42,402 nt of DNA from Desulfotomaculum sp. (GCA_016841675.1 JAENYQ010000023.1:1-42402); one strand, 5' to 3'; positions 1 through 8,329 are shown, counted from the stretch's first letter. The notes: generated by a model from the letters alone, not told the origin. A program made the numbers and translations.

Positions 1-108
1 AGCGAAGGATCTGGGCTTTAAGATTCTTCGCTGCGCTCAGAATGACAGATTCGTTATATTCATAGCAATGACACGACGCTGTACCACTTACTGAGTTAAC
101 GGTATAAC
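1..108. repeat. Dispersed repeat, copy A (cut by window edge)
   Basis: The right part of a repeat family also found at about 14454-14721, 33297-33413 and 35205-35320. It holds an imperfect palindrome built on CTTCGCTGCGCTCAGAATGA and ends with the shared end block CTGTACCACTTACTGAGTTA followed by ACGGTATAA. The left end lies outside the window. No coding potential is visible. Confidence 0.75.
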
Positions 109-145
109 CATGAAAATTAATATTATTATCAGGTATTCAAAATAC

Positions 146-189
146 AGTAGTCAGTAGTCAGTAGTCAGAATTCTGACTACTGACTACTT
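146..189. repeat. GTAGTCA short tandem and inverted repeat
   Basis: Several copies of the heptamer CAGTAGT(CA) are followed at once by their reverse complement (GAATTC at the centre, then TGACTACTGACTAC). The unit can fold into a strong hairpin. Related GGAGTCA/GACTCCT repeats occur at 5264-5400. It lies downstream of the DUF763 gene and could act as a terminator, although its T tract is short. Confidence 0.6.
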
Positions 190-237
190 TGATACGATAA
201 ACCGACTTTCAGAATGACTCCTGTGTAGTTAAAATTA

Positions 238-1341
238 TTATTGTTGTGCTACACCTTTCTCCAACCGAGCCAGACGGCGCAGTGCTTCCATCTTGTCCCG
301 ATCCCCGGTCCGGGCCCGACGCAGTGCGGTTTCCAGCATGGTAATGGAGCGGTCATAGTTCCTACGATCCACCGGATAGGGATGGCCATCCTTACCCCCG
401 TGAGCAAAGGAATAGCGCACCGGATCCCGGTAACTGGCCCTAACCCCGTAAACTACTTCCCCCACCAATGCGAAAGCCCTTACGGTGGCCGGTCCCACTC
501 CTTGGGCAGCCAGCAGTTGTTCGTAGTCCCGTGGCGCCAAGTCATACAGACGCCGCAGAGTTTTTTCTATCCTGCCGGCCTGCGGCACAGGGTGGGAAGC
601 AGGCAGACTAAGCAGCGCCGGTTTTTGCTCCACTAGTCCGGCAATTCTCTTTAAATCGGCGACCGTCTTTTCTGGACGTTCACCGGCTACAAACACCGAA
701 ACATCCCGAGCAGCAGCGCTCTCTCTGGAGACCATGTTAAGAACCTGCGCCCCCTGCCTGCCACAAACTGCAGCGTGTGGCTCTTCTATGTAACTTTCTA
801 GACTGTCGCTCAGCCAGTGATAGCGCCTGGCCCATCCATGCCCGGGGTTCATCCCTTGCTGTACCACTGCCCAATTGCCATCTCCAGTAAACATGAAAAA
901 ATGGTGATAAATCTGATACCCGTCCTGCACAGCGGCAGAATCTACCTTGGCGGACATTCGGCTGGCGTACTGCAGCTGGGCCACGTGGTCAGGAAGACCG
1001 TATTTTTCGGTATAAGTCTCAATCTCGCCGGGCGTTTTACGTGACGTCATGGCTTTGCCGCCGGCAAAATAAACACCTAAATCGCGCTGTCTTGGCACCA
1101 AGCCCTGTTTTAATGCTCCACATAAGACGGTTGTAAGCCCAGAGGAGTGCCAATCAAAACCTACTACACACCCCAGAGCCTGAAACCAGAAAGGGTCTGA
1201 CATCCGAACGAGCAAAGCCCGCTGGCCAAACTCTTCAACAATTGCTTCAACAATAGCTGTGCTAAGACGGGTCATACGGTCAAATAGCCAGCGGGGGCAG
1301 TGGTGTCCGTGCAAAGGTAAATTGGCCATGCCGGTTCGCAT
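238..1341 (-). CDS. DUF763 domain-containing protein
   Basis: A 367-residue protein of the DUF763 (COG1415) family, recognised by the N-terminal RTGMANLPLHG block followed by a P-R-W-L-F motif and by a helix-hairpin-helix-like stretch near residues 275-295 (LLAAQGVGPATVRAFALVGE). The length is normal for the family. The biochemical role is not established; the HhH-like element hints at nucleic acid binding. The ATG is preceded by TTTGGAGATG, a usable ribosome site. It appears to be a single-gene unit, with the 103-residue gene upstream on the same strand about 90 bases away. Confidence 0.85.
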   Translation of the reverse strand: MRTGMANLPLHGHHCPRWLFDRMTRLSTAIVEAIVEEFGQRALLVRMSDPFWFQALGCVVGFDWHSSGLTTVLCGALKQGLVPRQRDLGVYFAGGKAMTSRKTPGEIETYTEKYGLPDHVAQLQYASRMSAKVDSAAVQDGYQIYHHFFMFTGDGNWAVVQQGMNPGHGWARRYHWLSDSLESYIEEPHAAVCGRQGAQVLNMVSRESAAARDVSVFVAGERPEKTVADLKRIAGLVEQKPALLSLPASHPVPQAGRIEKTLRRLYDLAPRDYEQLLAAQGVGPATVRAFALVGEVVYGVRASYRDPVRYSFAHGGKDGHPYPVDRRNYDRSITMLETALRRARTGDRDKMEALRRLARLEKGVAQQ

Positions 1342-1432
1342 TGTTTTGCATCTCCAAACAAATGTTTGCCTTATTTTAACCGGCCTCCGAGCTAACTGTC
1401 AATACTCTCGCCAAAGTCAGTCTAAGGACAGT

Positions 1433-1744
1433 TTAGTCTTCAGGTTCCAGATAAACGTAAACAACCTTTTCTTTTTCATCGTAATCGGCATGATAAGTAC
1501 CTTTTTTGTCCTCTATGTTAAAAAATGTAAAGATACCCCGGGCGCCGATTTTGTTCTTATTTAGCAGCATGCCGTTTTCTTTTACACCCCTGATCCGGAG
1601 TTTGCCGGTCTCCTTTTCAAAAGCCACTTCCACCCGCCTGCTGCCCAGTTTTTCAGCCAGCTTGCCGCCCAGCCTTATGTGATGTTTGGTTAGTGCCACC
1701 ATGTTGTCCCTGGCCGATCTCGGCCTGTAAACCTCAAAACCCAA
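1433..1744 (-). CDS. Conserved-looking hypothetical protein, 103 aa
   Basis: I do not recognise the family. The reading frame starts at a TTG seven bases after GGAGG. The protein is basic in its first half (RPRSARDN, KHHIRLGGKLAEKLGSRR) and acidic at the end (YADYDEKEK-like segment, EPED terminus), with alternating hydrophobic residues that suggest a small beta-rich fold. No membrane segment or cysteine is present. It could be a small DNA-binding or regulatory protein; that is only a guess. It lies directly upstream of the DUF763 gene and may share its transcript. Confidence 0.6.
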   Translation of the reverse strand: MGFEVYRPRSARDNMVALTKHHIRLGGKLAEKLGSRRVEVAFEKETGKLRIRGVKENGMLLNKNKIGARGIFTFFNIEDKKGTYHADYDEKEKVVYVYLEPED

Positions 1745-2135
1745 ATTAAACCCTCCTTCTAATTAGAAACATTCTCCTATAAACTTATTTTGTTTTGTTT
1801 TATATGTACGACATATATAAATCTTATATACCGCTATATATTATAAAAGAAATCAACCCTGAAATTATAGTTCAACACATTCTATATATAACAGCACATC
1901 AAATTAAGTTTAACCGAAAGAGACTCAATATACAATATTCATTTTTGTAAATTTGTAACGATAACACAGTTGGCTTTTGCTTTGCATTTACAAGTTGAGA
2001 GTTATAAAAAATAAAAGAGATTCTGTATTAAACAGAATCTCTTTTTATAACATTAATATACAAAATACACTTTTCTATTAACAATAAGTATTAACCCCTG
2101 GGAACAATATTAAAGGTAACAATTTAATAGACAGT
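1745..2135. other. AT-rich intergenic stretch
   Basis: No credible gene is seen on either strand. The stretch is strongly A+T rich (many TATATA runs at 1800-1900), so it probably holds the promoter for the 103-residue gene on the minus strand. Its only clear structure is the hairpin at 2013-2046. Confidence 0.5.
2013..2046. terminator. Bidirectional intrinsic terminator
   Basis: A perfect 14-bp stem (AAAAGAGATTCTGT with its reverse complement) around a loop of about five bases, with T tracts available on both strands. On the minus strand it lies downstream of the small cysteine peptide at 2136-2216. Confidence 0.8.
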
Positions 2136-2216
2136 TTAACGTCGTGCCCGGGACATAATACTACAGCCGCCCTTACAGTGCGCAACCGGGCGAATCATGT
2201 AATCCTTTCTCAGCAC
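2136..2216 (-). CDS. Micropeptide with a CKGGC motif, 26 aa
   Basis: A short frame with an excellent ribosome site (AGGAGG, eight bases before GTG). An in-frame ATG two codons upstream is too close to the site. The predicted product is basic and carries two cysteines in the segment RPVAHCKGGCSIMSRARR. It is followed by the terminator at 2013-2046, so it would form its own transcript. No family is recognised. It could be a small metal-binding peptide or a precursor for modification, but no maturase gene is in view. Its reality rests on the ribosome site and terminator only. Confidence 0.45.
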   Translation of the reverse strand: MLRKDYMIRPVAHCKGGCSIMSRARR

Positions 2217-2370
2217 CAACATCACCTCCTCATGTTACTATTTATATTATAATCCAGATTAAAAAGTGACTTTCCTGGAATACTTTTCTGTGCAATTTCT
2301 AAAAGCTTTCTTTAAAACAGTATTCTTCAGTACCTGTCAAATATACTGCCCAGAAAAAAAATAGCCAAAA

Positions 2371-2400
2371 GGAAACCGGCACCCCGTTGTGCCGGTTTCC
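2371..2400 (-). terminator. Intrinsic terminator of the DUF1540 gene
   Basis: An 11-bp perfect stem (GGAAACCGGCA with its complement) and a short loop. On the minus strand it is followed by TTTTGGCTATTTTTTTT. Confidence 0.85.
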
Positions 2401-2416
2401 TAAGTTACCATGCAAA

Positions 2417-2566
2417 CTATTCCTTGGGCTTAAAGGTTTCGCACTTTGTTTGATCCGAAGTGCCTGCGTTACTGGCATGATTCCGGTTAACCTGGATCAT
2501 TGGCGCCGCACATTCCACGGATTCATTAAAGTCGCACTCTGTAACATTACATTTAATATTTGGCAT
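2417..2566 (-). CDS. DUF1540 domain-containing peptide
   Basis: A 49-residue peptide too short for usual ORF calling. It opens MPNIKCNVTECDFN and has four cysteines (residues 6, 11, 19, 42) in the DUF1540 layout: C-x4-C, then C-A-A-P, a central polar segment containing NHASNAG, and a final C-ETFKPKE. The ATG follows GGAGGTGAAAAA, and the terminator at 2371-2400 lies just downstream, so it is a monocistronic gene. DUF1540 peptides are common in spore-forming Clostridia and Bacilli; the cysteine pattern suggests metal binding, and the function is unknown. Confidence 0.85.
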   Translation of the reverse strand: MPNIKCNVTECDFNESVECAAPMIQVNRNHASNAGTSDQTKCETFKPKE

Positions 2567-2716
2567 TTTTTCACCTCCAAGCAATATGGTAACCTGAATA
2601 AAAGAAAATATACAAATCGTCAGTGGCGCGCTACGCTCTTAAATGACCGCTTGGCTGTGCCATATTAATTGACTTTTTTAGTGCCCTTTTTGGTATATTG
2701 TTACTTAACAATCTCA

Positions 2717-2752
2717 AAATATTACCGGCCTTCTTTAAGGCCGGTAATATTT
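2717..2752 (-). terminator. Intrinsic terminator of the SASP gene
   Basis: A 16-bp perfect stem (AAATATTACCGGCCTT and its complement) with a four-base loop. It abuts the stop codon of the SASP gene, and an ATTTT run follows on the minus strand. Confidence 0.85.
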
Positions 2753-3007
2753 TTAAGGTGTCGGCTGCTGGTTTGTTACTTGTGGGGTGGGAGGTTGTTG
2801 ACCTTGAGCCAGGCTCTGCTCGTAAGCTGCAACCATTTTCTTAACCATGTTGCCGCCAACCGCTCCGTTTACCCTTGAAGGTATATCGCCGAGGTAACCC
2901 TGATAGTTTGGAATACCGAGCTCATTAGCGGTTTCATATTTAAACTGTTCCATTGCACTAGCTGCCTGAGGTACTAATTTACGGTTCCTGGTTTGTCCTT
3001 CTGCCAT
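2753..3007 (-). CDS. Alpha/beta-type small acid-soluble spore protein
   Basis: An 84-residue SASP. The family signatures are present: the QFKYETANELG segment containing the E-L/I-A/G protease cleavage region (residues 21-31), then GYLGDIPSRVNGAVGGNMVKKM (positions 37-58) with the conserved G-x-V-G-G-x-M-V-K-x-M-V block. In the spore these proteins coat DNA in an A-like form and protect it, and are degraded at germination. The C-terminus is longer than usual and rich in Q, P and T (QGQQPPTPQVTNQQPTP). The ATG follows AAAGGAGG at a good distance. Expected to be a forespore (sigma-G) gene; no promoter was assigned with confidence. Confidence 0.95.
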   Translation of the reverse strand: MAEGQTRNRKLVPQAASAMEQFKYETANELGIPNYQGYLGDIPSRVNGAVGGNMVKKMVAAYEQSLAQGQQPPTPQVTNQQPTP

Positions 3008-3155
3008 TTTACAATAACCTCCTTTTGTTAATTAATTGTTTCACCTTGCAATGATTATGGTACCCTCAAATCTGTTGAGTATGTGTGACACATTTTAGCC
3101 GTTGTTTAAAAAAATAGAGATATAGTTAAATTAAAATAAATTAAAAAATTTGTGT

Positions 3156-3908
3156 TTATAACTTTTCTAGTGTTGCCTGCGCAGCCCGGTAACCAATGGA
3201 AATCAAAGTTCGGTAGTTTTTTAAGTCCGTAGTGAGAAAACCTGTGGTATCAGGGTATATAACCACGGTTTCAGGCCTATAAGACATCGTTCGTTTCATT
3301 AATATATTAAGCGATTTATAAAAAACCCCAAAAAGATTGTTGGGACGTTCGTTACCCGTTACCCTGGAAATGAGATCCACGGCAATTACCTTGGTGGCAC
3401 CCATATCCCAAACCACATCGTCCGGAACCTGGTTCACAATCCCTCCGTCACATAGCAAGTCCCCGCCGGTCTCAAATGGCTCAAATATCCCGGGAATAGC
3501 GCAGCTGGCCAGGATGGCATTAACCAGTGAACCCTCGCGCATGACAATTTCCTGTCCGGAGATCAGGCTGCAAGCAATGGCGACAAACGGTACACTGGTT
3601 TCGTCAAACTGTTTGTCGTCAACCAAACGGCGTACCTGATCCCGCAGCCGTTCATTGGTGAAAAGGCTTAATCGCGGTATGGACGGCCGGGTCAGGCTGG
3701 TCCACCTGGCCCGCCGCGCAAATCTAATCAGTTCACCGATAGAGGCACCGCTGACGTAAGCGCCTCCAACCAATGCCCCTACGCTGGTGCCGGCTAAATG
3801 AGTAACTTCATAATTATTTTCTTCCAGGTAACGTAATACTCCAATATGCGAGGCTCCCAAGGCCGCCCCGCCCCCCAAAGCTAACCCCACTTTTTTGGAT
3901 TCACTCAT
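3156..3908 (-). CDS. Patatin-like phospholipase family protein
   Basis: A 250-residue serine lipid hydrolase of the RssA/YlbK branch. Visible motifs: glycine-rich oxyanion loop LGGGAALGASHIG (residues 11-23), nucleophile elbow G-T-S-V-G with Ser42, and the catalytic D-G-G with Asp154. These form the Ser-Asp dyad of patatins. There is no signal peptide, so it is probably cytosolic or membrane-surface associated. The natural substrate of bacterial single-domain members is mostly unknown. The gene stands alone between the SASP and DUF4349 genes. Confidence 0.92.
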   Translation of the reverse strand: MSESKKVGLALGGGAALGASHIGVLRYLEENNYEVTHLAGTSVGALVGGAYVSGASIGELIRFARRARWTSLTRPSIPRLSLFTNERLRDQVRRLVDDKQFDETSVPFVAIACSLISGQEIVMREGSLVNAILASCAIPGIFEPFETGGDLLCDGGIVNQVPDDVVWDMGATKVIAVDLISRVTGNERPNNLFGVFYKSLNILMKRTMSYRPETVVIYPDTTGFLTTDLKNYRTLISIGYRAAQATLEKL

Positions 3909-4026
3909 TTATTGTACCCCCGAAACGATTTTTAAGTTAAATCTTCCAATAATGTTTAATTAAACAATTATATCATAGGAACTGTTAAGTACCGGATATG
4001 ACATTAAAAGACCCCCGGATAAGATA

Positions 4027-4069
4027 AAAGCCGCCCTCCGAGTTTCAAAAACTCCGGTGGACGGCTTTT
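4027..4069. terminator. Intrinsic terminator hairpin
   Basis: A long imperfect stem (AAAAGCCGCCCTCCGAG pairing with CTCCGGTGGACGGCTTTT) downstream of the DUF4349 stop codon on the minus strand. Confidence 0.75.
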
Positions 4070-4083
4070 CTCCTATAAAAATA

Positions 4084-4130
4084 GATCACACCAAACCCCA
4101 TTGAAATTTAGTTTTTCAGGGGGAATTAAC
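4084..4130. repeat. 44-bp dispersed motif, copy 1
   Basis: It begins GATCACACCAAACCCCATTG, continues through AAATTTAGTTT and ends CAGGGGGAA. It is nearly identical to 28463-28506. Read on the minus strand it is a CCCCCTG...GGGG hairpin followed by TTTGGTG, so it may be a weak terminator right after the DUF4349 stop codon. Confidence 0.7.
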
Positions 4131-4133
4131 TAA

Positions 4134-5018
4134 TCAGTTACCGTCCTGATCTCCGTTTCTGTTTTTAAATAACCGTCTGCTTTTTCTAACCCGGTATACC
4201 GTGTACCCAAGCAGAGCAAGCATTGGAGTGTAAGGAAGCAATATCACGAAGAGAACCACCAGGTCCTGAACAAAGTTCATCATACCGTTAATACCCCGCT
4301 GCCACCCAGTTTGGATCCGTTCCCCAAATGGTTCCCGCAGGATTTCGCCGGTAGACAGACTTTTCGGTGCTTGTAGTTCAAGGGTAATGGTAGCCAGATC
4401 CACCCGGTTGTCCAAAACCTTTAACCGGGCTTCCATAGATTCAATTTCACCCCGCACCCTGGCCAGTTCGCTTTCTATCTCCAGCATTTCTTTTACCGTA
4501 TTGGCTTTATCCAGCAGTTCCAGGTATCTCGCTTCCTGTTTTTTAAGGTTATTTTTACGGGCTTCGACGTCATAGTACTCCTCTGTTACATCCTGGCCGG
4601 AAACATTTTTCCGTTCCACCCGTCCCAAAGATTCCAGTCGGGGGATGAACCCGTCCACCTCTGAGGATGGAACACGCAGGGTAAGGTGACCCTGCAGATT
4701 ATTGTCAGACTGCCAAAGGTTAGCATCCTGCACATATCCGTTTACTTTTTTTAACATGGCTTCAATTTCGGTAACGGTTTTTTCTACATCGGGCACAATA
4801 ATGGAAAGTGTAACAGTTCTGATAATTTTTTGCGCCGTTCCTTCATCGGCACCGCCGTCTTCAGACCTTTCCTTTTCCACAGAATCACTGGCTGACTGAA
4901 CACCATAATCGGCTTCCCCGGCTACTTCCATAGACGCATTATCATTTGTCGTCCCGCCGCAACCGCCCATGGCTAACGCTAAAAGCAGCACCAGAGTTAA
5001 TAATAAAGTCTTTTTCAT
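4134..5018 (-). CDS. DUF4349 domain-containing lipoprotein
   Basis: A 294-residue envelope protein. The N-terminus is a lipoprotein signal (MKKTLLLTLVLLLALAMGGC, lipobox A-M-G-G-C with Cys20). A Ser/Glu-rich linker is followed by the DUF4349 domain (about residues 62-275): the opening K-I-I-R-T-V-T-L block, R-V-P-S-S-E-V, a predicted coiled coil at about 155-200 (ARKNNLKKQEARYLELLDKA and onward), and a C-terminal membrane helix (about 245-272) followed by basic residues. The family is common in Firmicutes and has no assigned biochemical role. The ATG has GGTGAGGTGG upstream. It is followed by a terminator at 4027-4069, so likely monocistronic. Confidence 0.92.
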   Translation of the reverse strand: MKKTLLLTLVLLLALAMGGCGGTTNDNASMEVAGEADYGVQSASDSVEKERSEDGGADEGTAQKIIRTVTLSIIVPDVEKTVTEIEAMLKKVNGYVQDANLWQSDNNLQGHLTLRVPSSEVDGFIPRLESLGRVERKNVSGQDVTEEYYDVEARKNNLKKQEARYLELLDKANTVKEMLEIESELARVRGEIESMEARLKVLDNRVDLATITLELQAPKSLSTGEILREPFGERIQTGWQRGINGMMNFVQDLVVLFVILLPYTPMLALLGYTVYRVRKSRRLFKNRNGDQDGN

Positions 5019-5457
5019 TTGTCCACCTCACCGTATTATTGTTAAACCTAAATAATCACTAAATAATTAGCCCACTTCCTATCAATATTGACGAACCCGG
5101 GCGACAAAAAGTTCGCCGGGTTTTTTATCCTGCAATTATTTATTTACCAGCGGTAAATAATGTGGAGGAAATCGATGCCAAATCTATAAATCATTATACT
5201 AGAAAGTCATCTTTTAAGGCATTTTTGTGCGCCAAATTGTTCATAAATATGACGTAACTACTCAGGAGTCAGGAGTCAGAAGTCAGAATCCAGAATGAGT
5301 ATACGTTTTGTGCTGCAATTCCATTGTGCCGCCGTCTTTATAACACTGCCTATCGCGAAGGTTTCTGTAAACTCTCGGGACATTCCGACTACTGACTCCT
5401 AAATACCTCAATAACAATATGTACATTATGAAAATTCGTTCGACGGGAGATGGGTTA
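5019..5457. other. Intergenic region with hairpin and GGAGTCA repeats
   Basis: A divergent intergenic region. It holds a hairpin at 5094-5126 (AACCCGGGCGA...TTCGCCGGGTT then six T on the plus strand) with no plus-strand gene before it, and an inverted pair: AGGAGTCAGGAGTCAGAAGT at 5264 and its partner GACTACTGACTCCT at 5387-5400, related to the repeat at 146-189. The short open frames inside show no family similarity and no ribosome sites. The promoters of the two flanking genes must lie here but were not assigned. Confidence 0.5.
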
Positions 5458-6600
5458 ATGAACAAAGTTGAACTGATAGCTACGGCAACCTTTGGTCTGG
5501 AAGCAGTGCTGGCCGAGGAAGTTAAGAAGTTGGGCTATGCGGATGCGGTAGTGGAAAACGGTAAAGTAACATTTACAGCAAATTGGGGTGACATCTGCCG
5601 GGCTAACCTGTGGCTGCGGACGGCAGACCGGATTCGTCTTAAAGTAGGGGCATTTAAAGCCACCACTTTTGATGAATTATTCGAGAAAACAAAGGCGCTC
5701 CCCTGGCCCGAACTAATACCAGGCGATGCCGTTTTTCCGGTAGATGGAAAGTCGGTTAAGTCGACACTGTTTAGCGTTTCGGACTGTCAGGCTATAGTGA
5801 AAAAGGCCGTAGTGGAGAGTATGAAAAAGAAGTACCAAAAAGAATGGTTCGAGGAAAAAGGCCCTCTATACCGGTTGGAGGTGGCTCTGTTGAAGGACGT
5901 GGCCACCCTGACCATAGACACCAGCGGTGCGGGACTGCACAAGCGCGGCTACCGGGAAGCGGCCGGAGAGGCCCCCTTAAGGGAAACGCTGGCGGCGGCA
6001 CTGATATTATTATCGCGATGGCACCCGGAAACTGTTTTATGGGACCCGCTTTGCGGCTCGGGTACCATACCCATCGAGGCGGCGCTCATCGGCCGAAACA
6101 TCGCCCCGGGTATGAACCGGACATTTGCTTCGGAAAGCTGGCCAACCATTGCCAAGGAATTATGGCGTCAGGCCCGGCGAGAAACTCATGACCTGGCCGA
6201 ATTCGATAAGCCTCTAGACCTGATAGGTACAGACATAGACGACCAATTGTTAAAAACGGCCCGGCGAAACGCTGACGCGGCCGGGGTGGATGACTGCATC
6301 CACCTGCAGCATATGCCGGTGACAGATATTCAGAACAGAAAAAAGTATGGCAAAATAATATGCAACCCTCCTTACGGTGAAAGAATCGGCACACAGCGGG
6401 AAGTAGAAAGTTTGTACCGGGAAATGGGTAAAACCTTTAATCGGTTTGATTCCTGGTCATTTTATATCCTTACCGCCCACCCGTTTTTCGAAAAATTGTT
6501 CGGCCGGCCGGCCAGTAAAAAAAGAAAGCTTTACAATGGTAATATTCAGGTCAACTATTATCAGTATTACGGACCCCGCCCGCCCAGGCCAAAACCTTAG
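5458..6600 (+). CDS. THUMP-domain class I RNA methyltransferase (RlmL/YpsC type)
   Basis: A 380-residue S-adenosylmethionine-dependent RNA methyltransferase, expected to make N2-methylguanosine in 23S rRNA by analogy to RlmL. It has an N-terminal ferredoxin-like/THUMP region (about 1-155), then the Rossmann methyltransferase domain: D-P-L-C-G-S-G-T-I-P-I-E-A (SAM-binding motif I, about 190), D-I-D-D-Q-L-L (acidic motif II), and the catalytic N-P-P-Y-G-E-R-I-G motif (near 305). The end is rich in Pro, Arg and Lys (YGPRPPRPKP), likely an RNA contact. I chose the ATG after GGGAGATGGGTTA rather than the upstream ATG at 5419, which lacks a ribosome site. Confidence 0.92.
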   Translation: MNKVELIATATFGLEAVLAEEVKKLGYADAVVENGKVTFTANWGDICRANLWLRTADRIRLKVGAFKATTFDELFEKTKALPWPELIPGDAVFPVDGKSVKSTLFSVSDCQAIVKKAVVESMKKKYQKEWFEEKGPLYRLEVALLKDVATLTIDTSGAGLHKRGYREAAGEAPLRETLAAALILLSRWHPETVLWDPLCGSGTIPIEAALIGRNIAPGMNRTFASESWPTIAKELWRQARRETHDLAEFDKPLDLIGTDIDDQLLKTARRNADAAGVDDCIHLQHMPVTDIQNRKKYGKIICNPPYGERIGTQREVESLYREMGKTFNRFDSWSFYILTAHPFFEKLFGRPASKKRKLYNGNIQVNYYQYYGPRPPRPKP

Positions 6601-6608
6601 GGGCACCC

Positions 6609-8036
6609 CTAGCGGGGGTGATCCGGTCCAGGGCTTGCGGGTACGCCATTTGCGGGTCCTGACCGGACATTGCCCCGGGCCAGGGAAGCAAAGATACCGC
6701 CGAAACAGAGCACGGTCATAATAATGAAAGCCAGCCTGACGCCGGCCAGAAACTGCACAGCATTAGTAGCAGTGAGTTCCGCCCGGCCCACGAACATGGC
6801 CAGGACCAGAGTCACAATGGCCATACTGAAGGCCTGGCCCAACAGGCGCATGGTGCCCAAAGTGGAGGAAGCTACTCCATAGAACCGTTTTTCCACCGCA
6901 CTCATTACCGCATTAGTGTTGGGTGACGAGAAAAGGGCGAAACCAGTACCCAAAATGGCCAAGTCGGTGATTAGCAACCACAGCGGAGTGCTCACGCTGA
7001 TAAAGCACAGGAACAAAAGACCCAGGGTGCTCAGGATCATCCCCCAGGAGGCCAGCACCCGTGGTTCCACCCGGTCGGAAAGTTTGCCAGCGAAAGGTGA
7101 TATCAACGCCATTAATACCGGCTGCGAAAGAAGGATCAAGCCGGCAGCTTGGGAGTTGTATCCCATTACCACCTGCAGGTGCAGCGAAAGCAGAAAACCC
7201 ACCGCAAAAGTGGCACAGTAATTAATTAAGGCCGCCAGGTTTGAAAAGGCAAAGGCAGCATTACGACTGAACAAGCGCAGGTTCATCAGAGGTTGCTGTA
7301 TTTTGGTCTCGTGCCGGATAAATACCAGCATCAAAACCAGTCCAACCGCCAGCAGGTACTTGGCCCATTCCGAGGCAGCCACCGATGAAAACCCGTACAT
7401 CAGCGCCACCAAACCGGCCACATACAGCACCGCCCCGGTCAGGTCATACCTTTCACCCCGGGCACCGGCCCACTCGCCCTTCAGCCGGGCCACGGTAAGT
7501 AAGATCACCAGGACTGAAATTATCGTGGTCAGAAAAAAGATGGACTGCCAGCCCAGATTATGGTTCATCGCCCCGCCCAGCACCGGACCCATAGAAAGGC
7601 CTACGTAGACAGTGGCCACGGTAATCCCCAGCACCTTGCCCCTTTCCTGGGGCGGGAATACCGAGGTCAAAATGGCCATACTGGTGCCGAAAATCATAGA
7701 ACTGCCGATTCCCTGCAGCACCCGAAACGCGATTAGCATCTCAATGGACCAGGCCATCCCGCACAGTAACGATGACAGGCCAAATGAGACTATACCAATC
7801 AAAAATATTTTTTTTCGTCCCACTATGTCGGCCAATCTGCCAAATGGCAGCAGAAATGCCGCTGAGGCCAAGATATAGCTGGTGGCCACCCAGCTTAACA
7901 TATAGGCGTTGGCACCGAATTCCCGGCCGATGGATGGTATGGCCAGGTTGATGGCACTGCCCATAAACGGTGTTAAAAAAGCGGCGGTGGCGGCCACCAT
8001 CAGTGTGTAGCGTTTTAAAGCAGCATTCTGCTCCAT
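6609..8036 (-). CDS. MFS transporter, DHA2 (EmrB/QacA-like) family
   Basis: A 475-residue polytopic membrane protein with about 14 predicted helices, as in the DHA2 drug:proton antiporters. The signature loop between helices 2 and 3 is clear (FGRLADIVGRKKIFLIG, residues about 65-81), as is motif C in helix 5 (VGLSMGPVLGGAM). Members export drugs, dyes or bile salts using the proton gradient; the substrate cannot be predicted. The ATG is preceded by CGGAGGGG. The gene runs towards the methyltransferase and stops eight bases from it. No TetR/MarR regulator is adjacent; the leader contains the inverted repeat at 8171-8232. Confidence 0.9.
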   Translation of the reverse strand: MEQNAALKRYTLMVAATAAFLTPFMGSAINLAIPSIGREFGANAYMLSWVATSYILASAAFLLPFGRLADIVGRKKIFLIGIVSFGLSSLLCGMAWSIEMLIAFRVLQGIGSSMIFGTSMAILTSVFPPQERGKVLGITVATVYVGLSMGPVLGGAMNHNLGWQSIFFLTTIISVLVILLTVARLKGEWAGARGERYDLTGAVLYVAGLVALMYGFSSVAASEWAKYLLAVGLVLMLVFIRHETKIQQPLMNLRLFSRNAAFAFSNLAALINYCATFAVGFLLSLHLQVVMGYNSQAAGLILLSQPVLMALISPFAGKLSDRVEPRVLASWGMILSTLGLLFLCFISVSTPLWLLITDLAILGTGFALFSSPNTNAVMSAVEKRFYGVASSTLGTMRLLGQAFSMAIVTLVLAMFVGRAELTATNAVQFLAGVRLAFIIMTVLCFGGIFASLARGNVRSGPANGVPASPGPDHPR

Positions 8037-8170
8037 GTTTACCCCTCCGGTTTAAGATCTTACCCTGTCTCTTAGGCTTTCTCGGCACATTGTGCATTGT
8101 TCGGGTTATGGCTGCACCGTATGCTATGTCCTTTTCGCCATCCTGAACCGGTTTTCCTTGCCGGGGAAAC

Positions 8171-8232
8171 AAATTTGCCTGTCAGAACAAGTATCCCATT
8201 GGCCATAACAACCTTGTTTTCAGACAGGCAAA
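8171..8232. promoter_or_regulatory. Long inverted repeat in the MFS leader
   Basis: TTTGCCTGTCAGAACAAG (8171-8188) pairs with CTTGTTTTCAGACAGGCAAA (8213-8232) with a two-base bulge; the loop is 24 bases. It lies about 135 bases upstream of the exporter start. A second pair, ACCCCTC (8232-8238) and GAGGGGT (8273-8279), follows. It could be an operator, an attenuator or the terminator of an unseen transcript. No known riboswitch consensus was recognised. Confidence 0.45.
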
Positions 8233-8329
8233 CCCCTCATTACAAGCATTTTCTAACCTTTTTGTTCTGCAGGAGGGGTATTAGTTATAAAAGTTATTTA
8301 ATTAGGACAGGCCTGACCCCCTAATTTGG

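Noticed and set aside
6598-6622. CACCCCTAGCGGGGGTG hairpin as a terminator for the methyltransferase
   Set aside because: It overlaps the end of the MFS coding frame and has no T tract; function not supported.
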